The notes under the pieces are model-generated. The model saw only the letters and a program-made list of their open reading frames with translations, was not told the DNA's origin and did not search any database. Shown one piece after another: positions 9,601-17,702 of a DNA stretch of 64,000 nucleotides. The DNA lies in NCBI RefSeq assembly GCF_010365285.1, contig NZ_CP048286.1, positions 6,985,255-7,049,254 of the forward strand, in the 5' to 3' direction. This stretch comes from Paenibacillus rhizovicinus (GTDB lineage: Bacteria; Bacillota; Bacilli; Paenibacillales; Paenibacillaceae). A program made the position numbers and the translations under genes. How positions within the stretch are numbered: position 1 is the stretch's first letter; every line of letters starts with the position of its first letter.

Positions 9601-10078
9601 GAACCCGCTCCAAGGCTCTTTTATCATCGAAGAGCTTACCGACCTCATGGAAGAAGCGGTGCTGCTGGAATTTCAGCGCCTGCATGATCGCGGCGGAGTG
9701 CTGGGAGCGATGGAAACGGGATACCAGCGGGGCAAAATCCAAGATGAATCGCTGCATTACGAGCATTTGAAGCATAGCGGCGAGCTGCCGATCATCGGGG
9801 TGAATACGTTCGTCGACCGGAACCCGAGCGAGCATCGTTACGATATCGAGCTGGCCCGTTCGACGGAAGAGGAGAAGCAGGAGCAAATTCGCCATTTGTC
9901 GGCGTTCCGGCTGAAGCATCAGGATCAGAGTCGGACTGCGCTCGATCACTTGAAGCAGGTTGCCCGGCAGAACGGCAATTTGTTCGAAGCGTTAATGGAA
10001 GTCGTGAAATCGGCGTCGCTCGGACAAATCACGAGCGCTCTATACGAGGTCGGCGGACAATACCGACGGAACATGTAG
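6695..10078 (+). CDS. icmF: Fused isobutyryl-CoA mutase, IcmF
   Basis: Adenosylcobalamin-dependent enzyme interconverting isobutyryl-CoA and n-butyryl-CoA, carrying its own G-protein chaperone; 1127 residues. Domains in order: B12-binding domain (about 10-140, ligand His in FDGHDAS), MeaB-like GTPase (P-loop TGTGGAGKSS at 211-220), linker, and mutase TIM barrel (from about 580). In the substrate pocket Phe occurs in GVFAFKR and Gln776 occupies the place where methylmalonyl-CoA mutase has Arg, supporting isobutyryl-CoA specificity. The linker at about 423-464 is an unusual Ala/Asn/Ser-rich stretch. The start is TTG 6695 behind GGAAGGGCGG; ATG 6707 is possible. The adenosyltransferase gene follows 20 bases downstream. 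Confidence 0.93.
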   Translation: MEQQMIRPNNPVRFVTAAALFDGHDASINIMRRILQASGVEVIHLGHNRSVREVTSAAIQEDVQGIAISSYQGGHIEYMTYMYDVLQQAGAGHVRIFAGGGGVIVPAEIKALHDYGIARIFSPDDGREMGLQGMINHMIQACDFKTPRQADQDWASLTKRAPLEDHGWGATARLISLAEDNAGGTAVDDVESAVLKQLHADVPAVPVLGITGTGGAGKSSLTDELVRRYLSGFPDRTIAVISVDPTKLKSGGALLGDRIRMNAIQDPRVFMRSMATRGSKSEISEAAKDAIAIVKQAGYDFVILETSGIGQGGAAIVDVCDVAMYVMTSEFGAASQLEKIDMIDYADMIAINKFERRGSEDALRDVRKQFKRSRQWFDVPDERLPVFGTIASQFNDPGTTVLFRELMRIVEGKTGGSWRLQQNAAPATASMNASANESTLASASANASGRAHPRADANAASMNAIIPPDRTGYLSEIAQTVRRYRAFIEEQVTVARDMAQLQGTKRLIAANSGQHLTDAEAALIAEKLDAMLAECEAVQHPDSRKQLDAWPGIRDAYGQDWLFTKVRGMEAGTELVSQSLSGSRIPRISLPKFDEDGELLRWLLKENLPGSFPYTAGVFAFKRTDEEPKRQFAGEGTPERTNRRFHYLCRNDDAKRLSTAFDSVTLYGQDPSDRPDIFGKIGNSGVNVCSLDDMKKLYAGFDLCHPSVSVSMTINGPAPAILAMFMNTAIDQQVDRFAAEHGRQPDEAEYAGIRASTLQAVRGTVQADILKEDQGQNTCIFSTEFALKMMGDVQQYFIDHQVRHYYSVSISGYHIAEAGANPVTQLAFTLANGFTYVEYYLSRGMRIDEFAPNLSFFFSNGLDPEYSVMGRVARRIWSTVMKHKYGANERSQKLKYHIQTSGRSLHAQEMDFNDIRTTLQALMAIYDNCNSLHTNAYDEAVTTPTESSVRRAMAIQLIISRELGMAKNENPLQGSFIIEELTDLMEEAVLLEFQRLHDRGGVLGAMETGYQRGKIQDESLHYEHLKHSGELPIIGVNTFVDRNPSEHRYDIELARSTEEEKQEQIRHLSAFRLKHQDQSRTALDHLKQVARQNGNLFEALMEVVKSASLGQITSALYEVGGQYRRNM

Positions 10079-10098
10079 CGCGGACGAGGAGGATTTCC

Positions 10099-10656
10099 AT
10101 GAAAATCTATACGCGAACGGGAGACAAAGGCCAAACGAGCTTGGTGCACGGAAAGAGAGTCTCGAAGAATTCATCAAGGGTGAATGCTTACGGTACGTGC
10201 GATGAAGCCAATTCGATGATCGGTTTGGCGCTTGCTTCGCTCGGGCAGGGCGAAGAATGGGCAGCGTTTCGGCAGGCGATGCATGTCGTGCAGACGAAGC
10301 TGTTCCATGTCGGTGCGGAATTGGCGACTCCGACCAGACTGAAGGTCGCATGGCCGATCACGGAAGCCGACGTCGGTTTCTTGGAAGAGCAAATCGATGA
10401 GATGGAGGCGAGCCTGCCCCCGTTATCTAACTTCATATTGCCGGGCGGCCATCTATGCGGCGCTTCGCTTCACGCGGCAAGGACGATCGTCCGCCGGGCG
10501 GAGCGGATGGCCGTCGAGGTGTGGAAGGAGGAAGACATCAGCCCGGTCGTGCTGACGTATTTGAACCGGCTCTCCGATCTGCTGTTCGTCGCGGCCCGTT
10601 ACGTTAATCTTCGGGAAGGGGCAGTAGAGACGGGACTGCATCAGGATGACGTTTAA
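10099..10656 (+). CDS. ATP:cob(I)alamin adenosyltransferase, PduO type
   Basis: Transfers the 5'-deoxyadenosyl group of ATP to cob(I)alamin, making the coenzyme used by the mutase encoded just upstream. The 185-residue protein shows the family's N-terminal ATP-binding TRTGDKGQTSL and RVNAYGTCDEANSMIG, and the helix FILPGGHLCGASLHAARTIVRRAER with its conserved Arg residues. ATG 10099 is preceded by GGAGG. The short gap to icmF indicates co-transcription, a coupling also seen with other B12 mutases, where the transferase delivers cofactor directly. Confidence 0.92.
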   Translation: MKIYTRTGDKGQTSLVHGKRVSKNSSRVNAYGTCDEANSMIGLALASLGQGEEWAAFRQAMHVVQTKLFHVGAELATPTRLKVAWPITEADVGFLEEQIDEMEASLPPLSNFILPGGHLCGASLHAARTIVRRAERMAVEVWKEEDISPVVLTYLNRLSDLLFVAARYVNLREGAVETGLHQDDV

Positions 10657-10672
10657 TAGCATTAATTAAAGG

Positions 10673-10710
10673 AACAGGCTGCTGGAGCCTATCAATCCGG
10701 CGGCCTGTTT
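10673..10710 (+). terminator. Probable terminator of the icmF operon
   Basis: A 13-bp stem including two G-U pairs (AACAGGCTGCTGG with CCGGCGGCCTGTT), starting 16 bases after the adenosyltransferase stop. The T tract is short. Confidence 0.6.
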
Positions 10711-10890
10711 ATCTGCGTTTGCGATGAAGTCACATCCTTCCATCCGCAAGGAACTTTACTCCATTTATATTCCGCGCAGTTGTGCTAGACTGAACTCAAC
10801 GCCGAATGAATGGAGGGCCGGAAACTCGCGCCTCTACTAATCTCTCAACCGAACCCAAAATCCGTCAGCATACTCGAAAGGATGAATCCG

Positions 10891-11508
10891 ATGCAACTGA
10901 AATGGCTCGAATGGGCGAAACAGATTCAAGCGATCAGCCAAGCGGGACTGGCCTATTCCAAAGACATCTACGACCTCGAACGATTCGAACAATTAAGGTC
11001 ATTAAGCATCGAAATCATGCAGCAATATACGGAGGTCGAGGAATCCCAGATCAGAACGCTGTTTGCCGGCGAAACCGGTTATCAGACGCCGAAGGTGGAC
11101 GTTCGCGGCGTGATCTTCGATGAAGATCGGATTCTGCTCGTTCGCGAACGACTGGATGGCGCTTGGGCGCTGCCGGGCGGATGGGCGGATATCGGGCTTT
11201 CGGCCAAGGAAGTGGTCGTCAAGGAAGTGAAGGAGGAAGCGGGATTGGAAGTCATGCCGCTCCGACTGCTCGGGATTCTCGACAAGAAGTTCCATGCGCA
11301 TCCGCCTTCCCCGTTCCACGTGTACAAAATCTTTATTCGATGCGAGGTGCTCGGCGGTCAAGCGGAGGCCGGCATGGAAACGACGGCTGTCGGCTACTTC
11401 GCGGAAGACGAATTGCCTCCGTTATCGACGGAACGCAATACGGCGGAACAAATCAAAGCGCTCTTCGACATGAAGAACAACCCTGGACATGAAATCCTGT
11501 TCGATTAG
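10891..11508 (+). CDS. Nudix hydrolase with N-terminal helical domain
   Basis: Hydrolyses a nucleoside diphosphate linked to another moiety; the actual substrate is unknown. The protein starts with a helical Nudix N-terminal domain (MQLKWLEWAKQIQAISQAG). The Nudix box reads GGWADIGLSAKEVVVKEVKE and then EAGLE. The first acidic position is Asp and the usual Arg is Lys, both conservative. Start at ATG 10891 chosen because AAAGGA at 10877-10882 is correctly spaced for it; upstream in-frame starts at 10810 and 10882 lack this. Length 205 residues. Confidence 0.85.
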   Translation: MQLKWLEWAKQIQAISQAGLAYSKDIYDLERFEQLRSLSIEIMQQYTEVEESQIRTLFAGETGYQTPKVDVRGVIFDEDRILLVRERLDGAWALPGGWADIGLSAKEVVVKEVKEEAGLEVMPLRLLGILDKKFHAHPPSPFHVYKIFIRCEVLGGQAEAGMETTAVGYFAEDELPPLSTERNTAEQIKALFDMKNNPGHEILFD

Positions 11509-11564
11509 ACCTTGCGCCGGCAACTCGCGTATGATACAGTAACTCTCAAGAAAATAGTGGAAAC

Positions 11565-11800
11565 GTTAATGAACGGGACAGTACGCGATGCAGCGCAGTC
11601 TTAGCGAGCCGGGTTGGTGGAAGCCGGTACGCGCGCATGGCGGAATCGGACCCGGGAAATGGTTTGCCGAACCAGCGCATTCGTAGGCAGATCCGGTCGC
11701 TGACCGTTATCAGTATGAGTGGTCAGGCGCATCGCCGGGCACTTAGAGTGGCACCGCGGGAACCTCAGGCTCTCGTCTCTTAGGAGACGGGAGTCTTTTT
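11565..11800 (+). ncRNA. T-box riboswitch leader of argS
   Basis: A tRNA-sensing leader controlling argS by transcription antitermination. The T-box core AGAGTGGCACCGCGGG is at 11745-11760, where TGGC would pair with the tRNA acceptor end. A terminator with stem CTCTCGTCTC / GGAGACGGGAG and T5 is at 11768-11800. Stem I has an AGTA bulge (about 11580), the apical AGCGAG and GTTGGTGG elements, and on its 3' side GAATCGGA. The CGG at 11647-11649 sits in the specifier position, matching arginine. The stem pairing was drawn by eye. Confidence 0.9.
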
Positions 11801-11848
11801 GCGTTTGCCGGCCATTCGTCGTCATATCCAAGAAAGGAAGTGGAGCTT

Positions 11849-13567
11849 ATGAGAACATTCAAGACCATCATCGCCGCGGAAGTATCGTCGTTGCTGAACG
11901 AGGTTTCCGTGGAGGAGTTGCTTGCGCTGATCGAATATCCGAGCAACAAGGAACAAGGGGATTTGTCGCTGCCTTGCTTCAAATTAAGCAGACAGCTGCG
12001 CAAGGCGCCGCAAGCGATTGCCGAAGATTTGAAGAATCGCCTTCAACTAGAGGGCGTGGAGCGTATCGAAGCGAGCGCCGGCTACCTCAATTTCTACTTG
12101 AACAAGGCGCATGTGGCGGAATCGGTCGTCGCGGGCATTTTGCAGCAGGGGGAGCTTTACGGCGCGCAGAACATCGGCAGCGGCAAGACAGTCGTGATCG
12201 ATTACTCGTCTCCCAATATCGCCAAGCCGTTCCACATTGCCCACCTGAGATCGACGGTCATCGGCAACGCGTTATACCGCATCCATGATTTTCTTGGGTA
12301 CGCCTGCGTCGGGATCAACCATCTCGGCGATTGGGGAACCCAGTTCGGAAAGCTGATTGTCGCATATCGCATGTGGGGCGACGAAGCGGCGATCGAAGAG
12401 GACGGCATCGATGAACTGCTGCGTCTGTACGTTAAGTTTCACGATGAGGCGGATAAAGATGCGGGGCTGAACGATGAGGCCCGTGCGTGGTTTGCGAAGA
12501 TGGAACAAGGCGATGCGGAAGCGTTGTCGCTATGGCAATGGTTCGTTGACATCAGCTTGATTGCATTCAACCGCATCTATGAACTGCTTGGCATTACGTT
12601 CGATACTTATACCGGCGAAAGCTTCTATAACGATAAAACGGCACCCGTCGTGGAGGAGCTGAAAGCGAAAGGGCTGCTCGAGGAAGACAGCGGCGCTTGG
12701 CTGGTCCGCTTGGATGGCTTCGGCATGTCGCCGGCGCTCATCCTGAAGCAGGACGGGTCGTCGTTGTACCATACGCGCGATATTGCGGCGGCCATGTACA
12801 GGAAGACTACGTATGATTTTGACAAAGCGATTTACGTGACGGATTACGCGCAAAATCTGCATTTTCAACAGTGGTTCAAAGTCGTTGAGCTGATGGGCCA
12901 TGAATGGGCGGGAGATTTGGTCCATGTCGCCTTCGGCCGCGTCAGCCTCGACGGGATGAGCCTCTCCACGCGCAAAGGCAATGTCGTCAAGTTGGATGAG
13001 GTCCTGAAGCAATCCATCGCCAAGACGAAAGCCATCATGGAGCAGCGCCATCAGGGGATGGAGCATCTCGACGAGACGGCTAGACAGGTCGGCGTCGGCG
13101 CCGTTATTTTCCATGATTTGAGCACGAACAGAATAAAAGATATTGCGTTCTCCTGGGACGAAATGCTGAACTTCGAAGGCGAAACAGGTCCTTACGTGCA
13201 ATACGCGCATGCGCGCGCATCCAGTATTCTGGCGAAAGCCGGTGCCGCGGCGTCCATGACGAACGAGCAGGCACAGCAACGCGCTGCCCTGCTTATCGAT
13301 GAGGCGTCGAATCCATTGCTTCAAGAGCTGTCCCTGTTCGGGGAGCGCGTCGAGCTGGCGATGCACAAGCTCGAGCCGTCCATCGTGACCCGCTATCTGA
13401 TCGACGTCGCGCAAGCGTTCAACCGCTTCTATCACGAATGTCCGATCCTGCTCGACCATGTGCCCGCTCCGCTGCGCGAAGCCCGTCTTGCATTGGTGCG
13501 CTGCGTGCAAACCGTCTTGAGGAACGGACTGCGCTTAATCGGTCTCGAGGCGCCGGAGCAAATCTAG
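11849..13567 (+). CDS. argS: Arginyl-tRNA synthetase
   Basis: Class I aminoacyl-tRNA synthetase charging tRNA-Arg with arginine; 572 residues. Visible are the N-terminal additional domain, the HIGH-type signature in KPFHIAHLRSTVIGNAL, the degenerate KMSKS region LSTRKGNVV, and the C-terminal DALR anticodon-binding domain with LFGERVELAMHKLEPS and YHECPIL. ATG 11849 is used because AAAGGAAG at 11833-11840 is correctly placed for it; GTG 11840 overlaps that site. A T-box leader upstream predicts induction when uncharged tRNA-Arg accumulates. Confidence 0.97.
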   Translation: MRTFKTIIAAEVSSLLNEVSVEELLALIEYPSNKEQGDLSLPCFKLSRQLRKAPQAIAEDLKNRLQLEGVERIEASAGYLNFYLNKAHVAESVVAGILQQGELYGAQNIGSGKTVVIDYSSPNIAKPFHIAHLRSTVIGNALYRIHDFLGYACVGINHLGDWGTQFGKLIVAYRMWGDEAAIEEDGIDELLRLYVKFHDEADKDAGLNDEARAWFAKMEQGDAEALSLWQWFVDISLIAFNRIYELLGITFDTYTGESFYNDKTAPVVEELKAKGLLEEDSGAWLVRLDGFGMSPALILKQDGSSLYHTRDIAAAMYRKTTYDFDKAIYVTDYAQNLHFQQWFKVVELMGHEWAGDLVHVAFGRVSLDGMSLSTRKGNVVKLDEVLKQSIAKTKAIMEQRHQGMEHLDETARQVGVGAVIFHDLSTNRIKDIAFSWDEMLNFEGETGPYVQYAHARASSILAKAGAAASMTNEQAQQRAALLIDEASNPLLQELSLFGERVELAMHKLEPSIVTRYLIDVAQAFNRFYHECPILLDHVPAPLREARLALVRCVQTVLRNGLRLIGLEAPEQI

Positions 13568-13641
13568 CGCAGGGGCGACTGCTGACGAATTCACTGGCCG
13601 ATACCCGCTAATCCAATTCAGCTTATAGGAGGAACGTACGT

Positions 13642-14739
13642 ATGCTACTACTGACCAAGCAGCAAGTCATCCGCGAGCGAATGCGCATGCAGCGACTGCT
13701 CGATCCAGTTTCAATTCATTCAATCGACTCGAGCGATCAGCTGAACGAAGAACAGGAGTTTCTGGAATTGTTTCGTCTGCTGCAGCCTGTATCTCCTGTG
13801 CATAACACGAGGCCGGGCGAACCGCCGAAATTAGTGCATCGCGCGTCATTTGCCGGCGAAGCGTTCGCCGGCAAGCTGAGGGAGAAGAATGCCGTCGTCA
13901 AAGGAAGATTTTGCGGCGGGCGGATCGGCTACGTGTTTCAAGAAGATTTGGCGCGGTACGCTACGGCCTTTCGTAAGCCGCCCAAGCGAATGGCGCCGAT
14001 CCACGAAGAGGTCATCCGGCTGCTCCGTCATTCGGGCGGCTTATCGAAAGAGCAGCTGAAGCTGGAATTGAACGACTATCCCGCAGCGGAAATTTCGAAG
14101 GCGCTGCAGACGCTGCAGGAAGCCTTTCTCGTCTGTGAGCATCAGCCGGATACGGACTGGGACACGGGCTGGTTTCTGTTTGAGACCGAGTGGTTCGAAC
14201 TCAGCGCCGACGAGATCCGCACCCATCAAGCGATTGCCGAGGTAATCCATACCTTTGTCCGCGCCATGGCGTTCGCGACGGCGGCGAACATGAGAAGCTG
14301 GTCGCAGCTGCCCGTCAAGTCGATCCAACGGGGGATCGACGATTTACTGAAAGCCGGCAAAATCATTGCGGCCGAGACCGCCGATCTCGGACCGGGATTC
14401 GTATGTGCGGACGATAGCGAACGATTGCAAGCATGCGAGGCGCTGCCATCATGCGCGTTCATGCTCGACAAGTCGGATTTTCTGGTGCGCGCCCATGCGG
14501 ACGAGCTCTCGAACAGGTACAAAGGGTATGAAGTGCTGCAGTATCTGCTTATTGACGGTGAATTTCAAGGCGCTGTACTCGGGCATTGGCGCATCGGACC
14601 TTACGATATCGACGATATCGTGCTCGAGCTGCCTTCCGATCAGGCTGAGCTCAGGAAGAATGAAATCATGGCCGCGGTTCGCATGGTCTATTCGCCCGAG
14701 CGCCACTCTATTCTCCGCTATCAAGGCAGAGACGTCTGA
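13642..14739 (+). CDS. Winged-helix protein, possibly YcaQ/AlkZ-like (HTH_42)
   Basis: A 365-residue soluble protein I only partly recognise. The layout of tandem winged-helix segments (EEVIRLLRHSGGLSKEQLK and then MRSWSQLPVKSIQRGIDDLL) recalls the HTH_42 family, which includes the DNA interstrand-crosslink glycosylase YcaQ/AlkZ. So does the C-terminal strand region from DFLVRAHADEL to VLGHWRIG. The characteristic catalytic QxQ/QxD motif was not located, so DNA repair activity is unproven. AGGAGG precedes ATG 13642. It converges with the flippase gene, leaving a 13-base gap. Confidence 0.5.
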   Translation: MLLLTKQQVIRERMRMQRLLDPVSIHSIDSSDQLNEEQEFLELFRLLQPVSPVHNTRPGEPPKLVHRASFAGEAFAGKLREKNAVVKGRFCGGRIGYVFQEDLARYATAFRKPPKRMAPIHEEVIRLLRHSGGLSKEQLKLELNDYPAAEISKALQTLQEAFLVCEHQPDTDWDTGWFLFETEWFELSADEIRTHQAIAEVIHTFVRAMAFATAANMRSWSQLPVKSIQRGIDDLLKAGKIIAAETADLGPGFVCADDSERLQACEALPSCAFMLDKSDFLVRAHADELSNRYKGYEVLQYLLIDGEFQGAVLGHWRIGPYDIDDIVLELPSDQAELRKNEIMAAVRMVYSPERHSILRYQGRDV

Positions 14740-14752
14740 CGGCCGATTTCAT

Positions 14753-16306
14753 CTACCAGCGGATTCCGATCGTGCGGCGCGTGCTCTTCCAATTCCATGT
14801 ATCCGTCAATAGGAGCGCAGCGAAGTACAGCAGCAGCGCGCCGACGATGGATCCGATGACGCTCCATAGCATCGGCAATCCCTCGGAAGCGGATAAGAAA
14901 TCCATGATCAGCTTCCCGCATAAGGCCATGAAGGACATGCAGACGCCAACCTTGATATACGGCTGGATATTGACATAGATGCCGATCGAGCCGGAAATCG
15001 AGAAAAAGTTCAGCAGCGTTTGCATGATAATCCCGATCCCGATGCCGAACGCAACGCCGACGATGCCGAATTGACTGCCGAACACGAAGATCGAAATCGC
15101 TTTGAACGCCGTGGCGATGACATAATTCCACAGCGTCGCGTTCGCGCGTCCGAGTCCGAGCAGAATCGCATGGAGCGGGGCGTCGAAATAATGGAGGAAG
15201 AAGATCGGCGCCAGGATCTTGAGCAGCATGCCCGCTTCCGGCGAACCGTAGATGAGCGTCGTAAGCGGCGTCGCCCATACGAATAGAATCACGGTCGCCG
15301 GCGCGCCGACCAGCAATCCGAGCCGCAGCGCCTGATTCATCCGCTCGTGCATCAGCAGGCCGTTCTTGTTCGCCGATGCCTCGCCGATAGCCGGGACGAG
15401 CGCCGTGGACAGCGACTGCGTAATGAAGCTCGGCATGAACAGCAGCGGAAACGCATAGCCGGCCAGCAAGCCGAACTGCTTCGTAGCCAGCGCGGTGCTT
15501 ATGCCGGCAAGCGCCAGACTGGAGGATATGAGCAAAGGCTGGAAGGCGCCGTATACCGATTGAATGACGCCCGTTCCGGTCGTCGGAAGTCCGATCTTCA
15601 GCAGCTCGGAGAGCGTGCCCTTGCCCGACTTCAAGTGACTCGCCCATGTCTCGCCAGCGATCCGGGCTTCGCCTCGGAGCTTATAGCTGGCGACAAGGAA
15701 CAAGAGGCCGGTCGCTTCGCTGACGACCGAAGCGGCCATCGCGCCCGCAGCCGCATACGCCACGCCGTAAGGCATCAGCAGGTGAACTAACGCGAGTACG
15801 CAAGCGATCTGCACCGTATGCTCCAGCACGTCGGACGCGGCGATCGTATTCATGTTTTGCATGCCGCGGAAATACCCGCGCAGCACCGCGGAGACGGCCA
15901 CGATCGGCGCGATCGGCGTTATCGCAAGCATCGCGTAATAAGCCCGCTTGTCGCTGAGCAAGATGGAAGCGATCCACTCGGAGCCAAGAAGCGATACGGC
16001 CGTTAAGGTGATGCTTAAGATGCCGGTGACGGCAAGCGAGACATGCAGGATACGCCTTACTTTCAAATGATCGCCATGCGCGCGGGCCTCCGCGACCAGC
16101 TTCGAAATCGCTACCGGCAGGCCGAGCTCGGTGATCGTAATGACGAGCGGCACGAGCGGATGCGCCATCATCAGAAGTCCTATTCCTTCGGCGCCCAGCA
16201 CGCGAGCGACAAACATGCCGCTGATAAAGCCAAGAATGCGGTTGATGAAAGCGGCGATGGACAAGGCCAGCGTCCCTTTCATGAACGATCGCTCCGGATG
16301 TGCCAT
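14753..16306 (-). CDS. SpoVB-like polysaccharide/lipid flippase (MOP superfamily)
   Basis: A 517-residue multi-spanning membrane protein of the PST/MATE-like exporter group. The first helix region FMKGTLALSIAAFINRILGF and the following GAEGIGLLMMAHP match stage V sporulation protein B and related flippases. In spore formers these take part in moving lipid-linked cell-wall or cortex precursors across the membrane. A longer frame opens at 16348, but GGAGG at 16316-16320 fits the ATG at 16306. Whether it is the sporulation paralogue or a general lipid II flippase cannot be decided here. Confidence 0.8.
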   Translation of the reverse strand: MAHPERSFMKGTLALSIAAFINRILGFISGMFVARVLGAEGIGLLMMAHPLVPLVITITELGLPVAISKLVAEARAHGDHLKVRRILHVSLAVTGILSITLTAVSLLGSEWIASILLSDKRAYYAMLAITPIAPIVAVSAVLRGYFRGMQNMNTIAASDVLEHTVQIACVLALVHLLMPYGVAYAAAGAMAASVVSEATGLLFLVASYKLRGEARIAGETWASHLKSGKGTLSELLKIGLPTTGTGVIQSVYGAFQPLLISSSLALAGISTALATKQFGLLAGYAFPLLFMPSFITQSLSTALVPAIGEASANKNGLLMHERMNQALRLGLLVGAPATVILFVWATPLTTLIYGSPEAGMLLKILAPIFFLHYFDAPLHAILLGLGRANATLWNYVIATAFKAISIFVFGSQFGIVGVAFGIGIGIIMQTLLNFFSISGSIGIYVNIQPYIKVGVCMSFMALCGKLIMDFLSASEGLPMLWSVIGSIVGALLLYFAALLLTDTWNWKSTRRTIGIRW

Positions 16307-16504
16307 TCTTCTGATCCTCCTGGTTATCGAATACTTAAATGTATTCAATTATCGGAAAAGCATGCGAACGAGCTTCGGCTTGGCCTTGTCGCGGCCCGCT
16401 CCGGAAGGAAATAAGAAAGCCTTTTCATTCAAGCCCGACATGCTTATAGTAGAGTTTAGCAGGCCTTATAAAAGTCTGATTTTCGCAAGATGGAGGATTC
16501 CGAG

Positions 16505-17503
16505 ATGAAACAAATCCAAGCATTCGGTCCGAAAGATTTAAGAATCGTTCACGTAGAGGAACCCTCTGTCCTTGAAGGCGAAGTACTCGTTGCCGTGAAA
16601 GCCTGCGGTATTTGCGGTTCAGATAAGTGGTGCTGGCATGTAACCGAGCATTCCGATTACGTAGCGGGTCATGAGGTCGCCGGCATCGTCGAACAAGTCG
16701 GCCCGGGCGTTAGTCTTCTCCAGCCGGGCGACCGCGTCGCCATTAATAATGTGAAGGGCTGCGGCGAATGCAAAGCGTGCAAGAACGGCGCGTACGTCAA
16801 ATGCGTCCGGCCGATTACGCATATGGGCTTCGGTTTCTCGGATAAGGTCGCCGTGCCGGAGCGGAATTGCTTGCTGCTCGCTCCCGAAATCGGCTATGAA
16901 GCGGGAAGTCTGATTTTCGACAATTGGGGTACGCCGTATGCGGCGCTATCGCGCACGGCATTGGGCGAAGGCCACTGGGCAGCCGTTACGGGCTGCGGTC
17001 CGATCGGACTTGCCGCGACCGCGCTTGCCGTCCTGCGGGGAGCGAAGGTGATCGCCATCGATCCGATCGAAGAGCGCCTGGACGCCGCAGTCCGTCTGGG
17101 AGCCGAAGCCGTTCTGAAGCCGGGAGACGGTGCCGTGGAACAACTGAAACGGTTGACCGGCGGCGAAGGCGTCGACTATGTGATCGAATGCTCGGGCAAA
17201 GCGGCTTCTTACGAGTTGGCGTTCGAGGCGCTGAACGTTGACGGGACCATCGTGGTCATCGGCGAAGGCGCGCGGTTCGAGTTTCAATCGAGCCGCCTGA
17301 TCAACAAGCATCTTCATATTGTCGCATCGCTGTATGCCGGGATGAAGGATGGCGAAGCGGTTCAGCGGCTGATGGTCGAAGGCGCGATTCATCCCATGTC
17401 GATCGTCACGCATCGCTTTACGATGGAGGAAGTGCCGGACGTGTTCGGACAAGTCGTCGAAGGTTCGGGCGGTCTGCTTAAAACGATCGTCGTGAACGAC
17501 TGA
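16505..17503 (+). CDS. Zinc-dependent medium-chain dehydrogenase (sorbitol/galactitol-phosphate dehydrogenase type)
   Basis: NAD(P)-dependent alcohol or polyol dehydrogenase, 332 residues. The catalytic zinc site shows CGICGSD and GHEVAG, and the structural zinc loop has four cysteines in CGECKACKNGAYVKC. The Rossmann fold is at GCGPIGLAA, with an acidic residue in IAIDP favouring NAD. ATG 16505 is chosen because GGAGG at 16492-16496 precedes it; an upstream ATG at 16490 overlaps that site. Sugar-alcohol phosphate oxidation is plausible but the substrate is not readable. Confidence 0.88.
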   Translation: MKQIQAFGPKDLRIVHVEEPSVLEGEVLVAVKACGICGSDKWCWHVTEHSDYVAGHEVAGIVEQVGPGVSLLQPGDRVAINNVKGCGECKACKNGAYVKCVRPITHMGFGFSDKVAVPERNCLLLAPEIGYEAGSLIFDNWGTPYAALSRTALGEGHWAAVTGCGPIGLAATALAVLRGAKVIAIDPIEERLDAAVRLGAEAVLKPGDGAVEQLKRLTGGEGVDYVIECSGKAASYELAFEALNVDGTIVVIGEGARFEFQSSRLINKHLHIVASLYAGMKDGEAVQRLMVEGAIHPMSIVTHRFTMEEVPDVFGQVVEGSGGLLKTIVVND

Positions 17504-17580
17504 TGCGAGCGGTTGTCTTACTGAGAGGCAGGTCAGCCTTCGCTTGAATCACTAGTCGGCTTTGACAGCATAGACCAACA

Positions 17581-17597
17581 TTCAACCGACGGTTGAA
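17581..17597. promoter_or_regulatory. Candidate operator upstream of the XRE gene (perfect inverted repeat)
   Basis: TTCAACCG-A-CGGTTGAA is a perfect 8-bp inverted repeat. About 15 bases downstream a degenerate copy (TTCAACTGATGTTTGA) occurs. Both lie upstream of the repeat-rich XRE gene and could bind it. Confidence 0.5.
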
Positions 17598-17658
17598 TTG
17601 GCTCGTTCAACTGATGTTTGATAGATTGGAATCGGTCCGTTTGCTATGCTGTATCCAG

Positions 17659-17672
17659 ACAGTGCGCACTGT
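17659..17672. promoter_or_regulatory. Second candidate operator upstream of the XRE gene
   Basis: ACAGTGCGCACTGT is a perfect 14-bp palindrome 30 bases before the XRE start codon and just upstream of GGAGG, a position suited to autorepression. Confidence 0.5.
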
Positions 17673-17702
17673 ACAAAACTTTCAAGTGGAGGCGTTTGTT
17701 AG

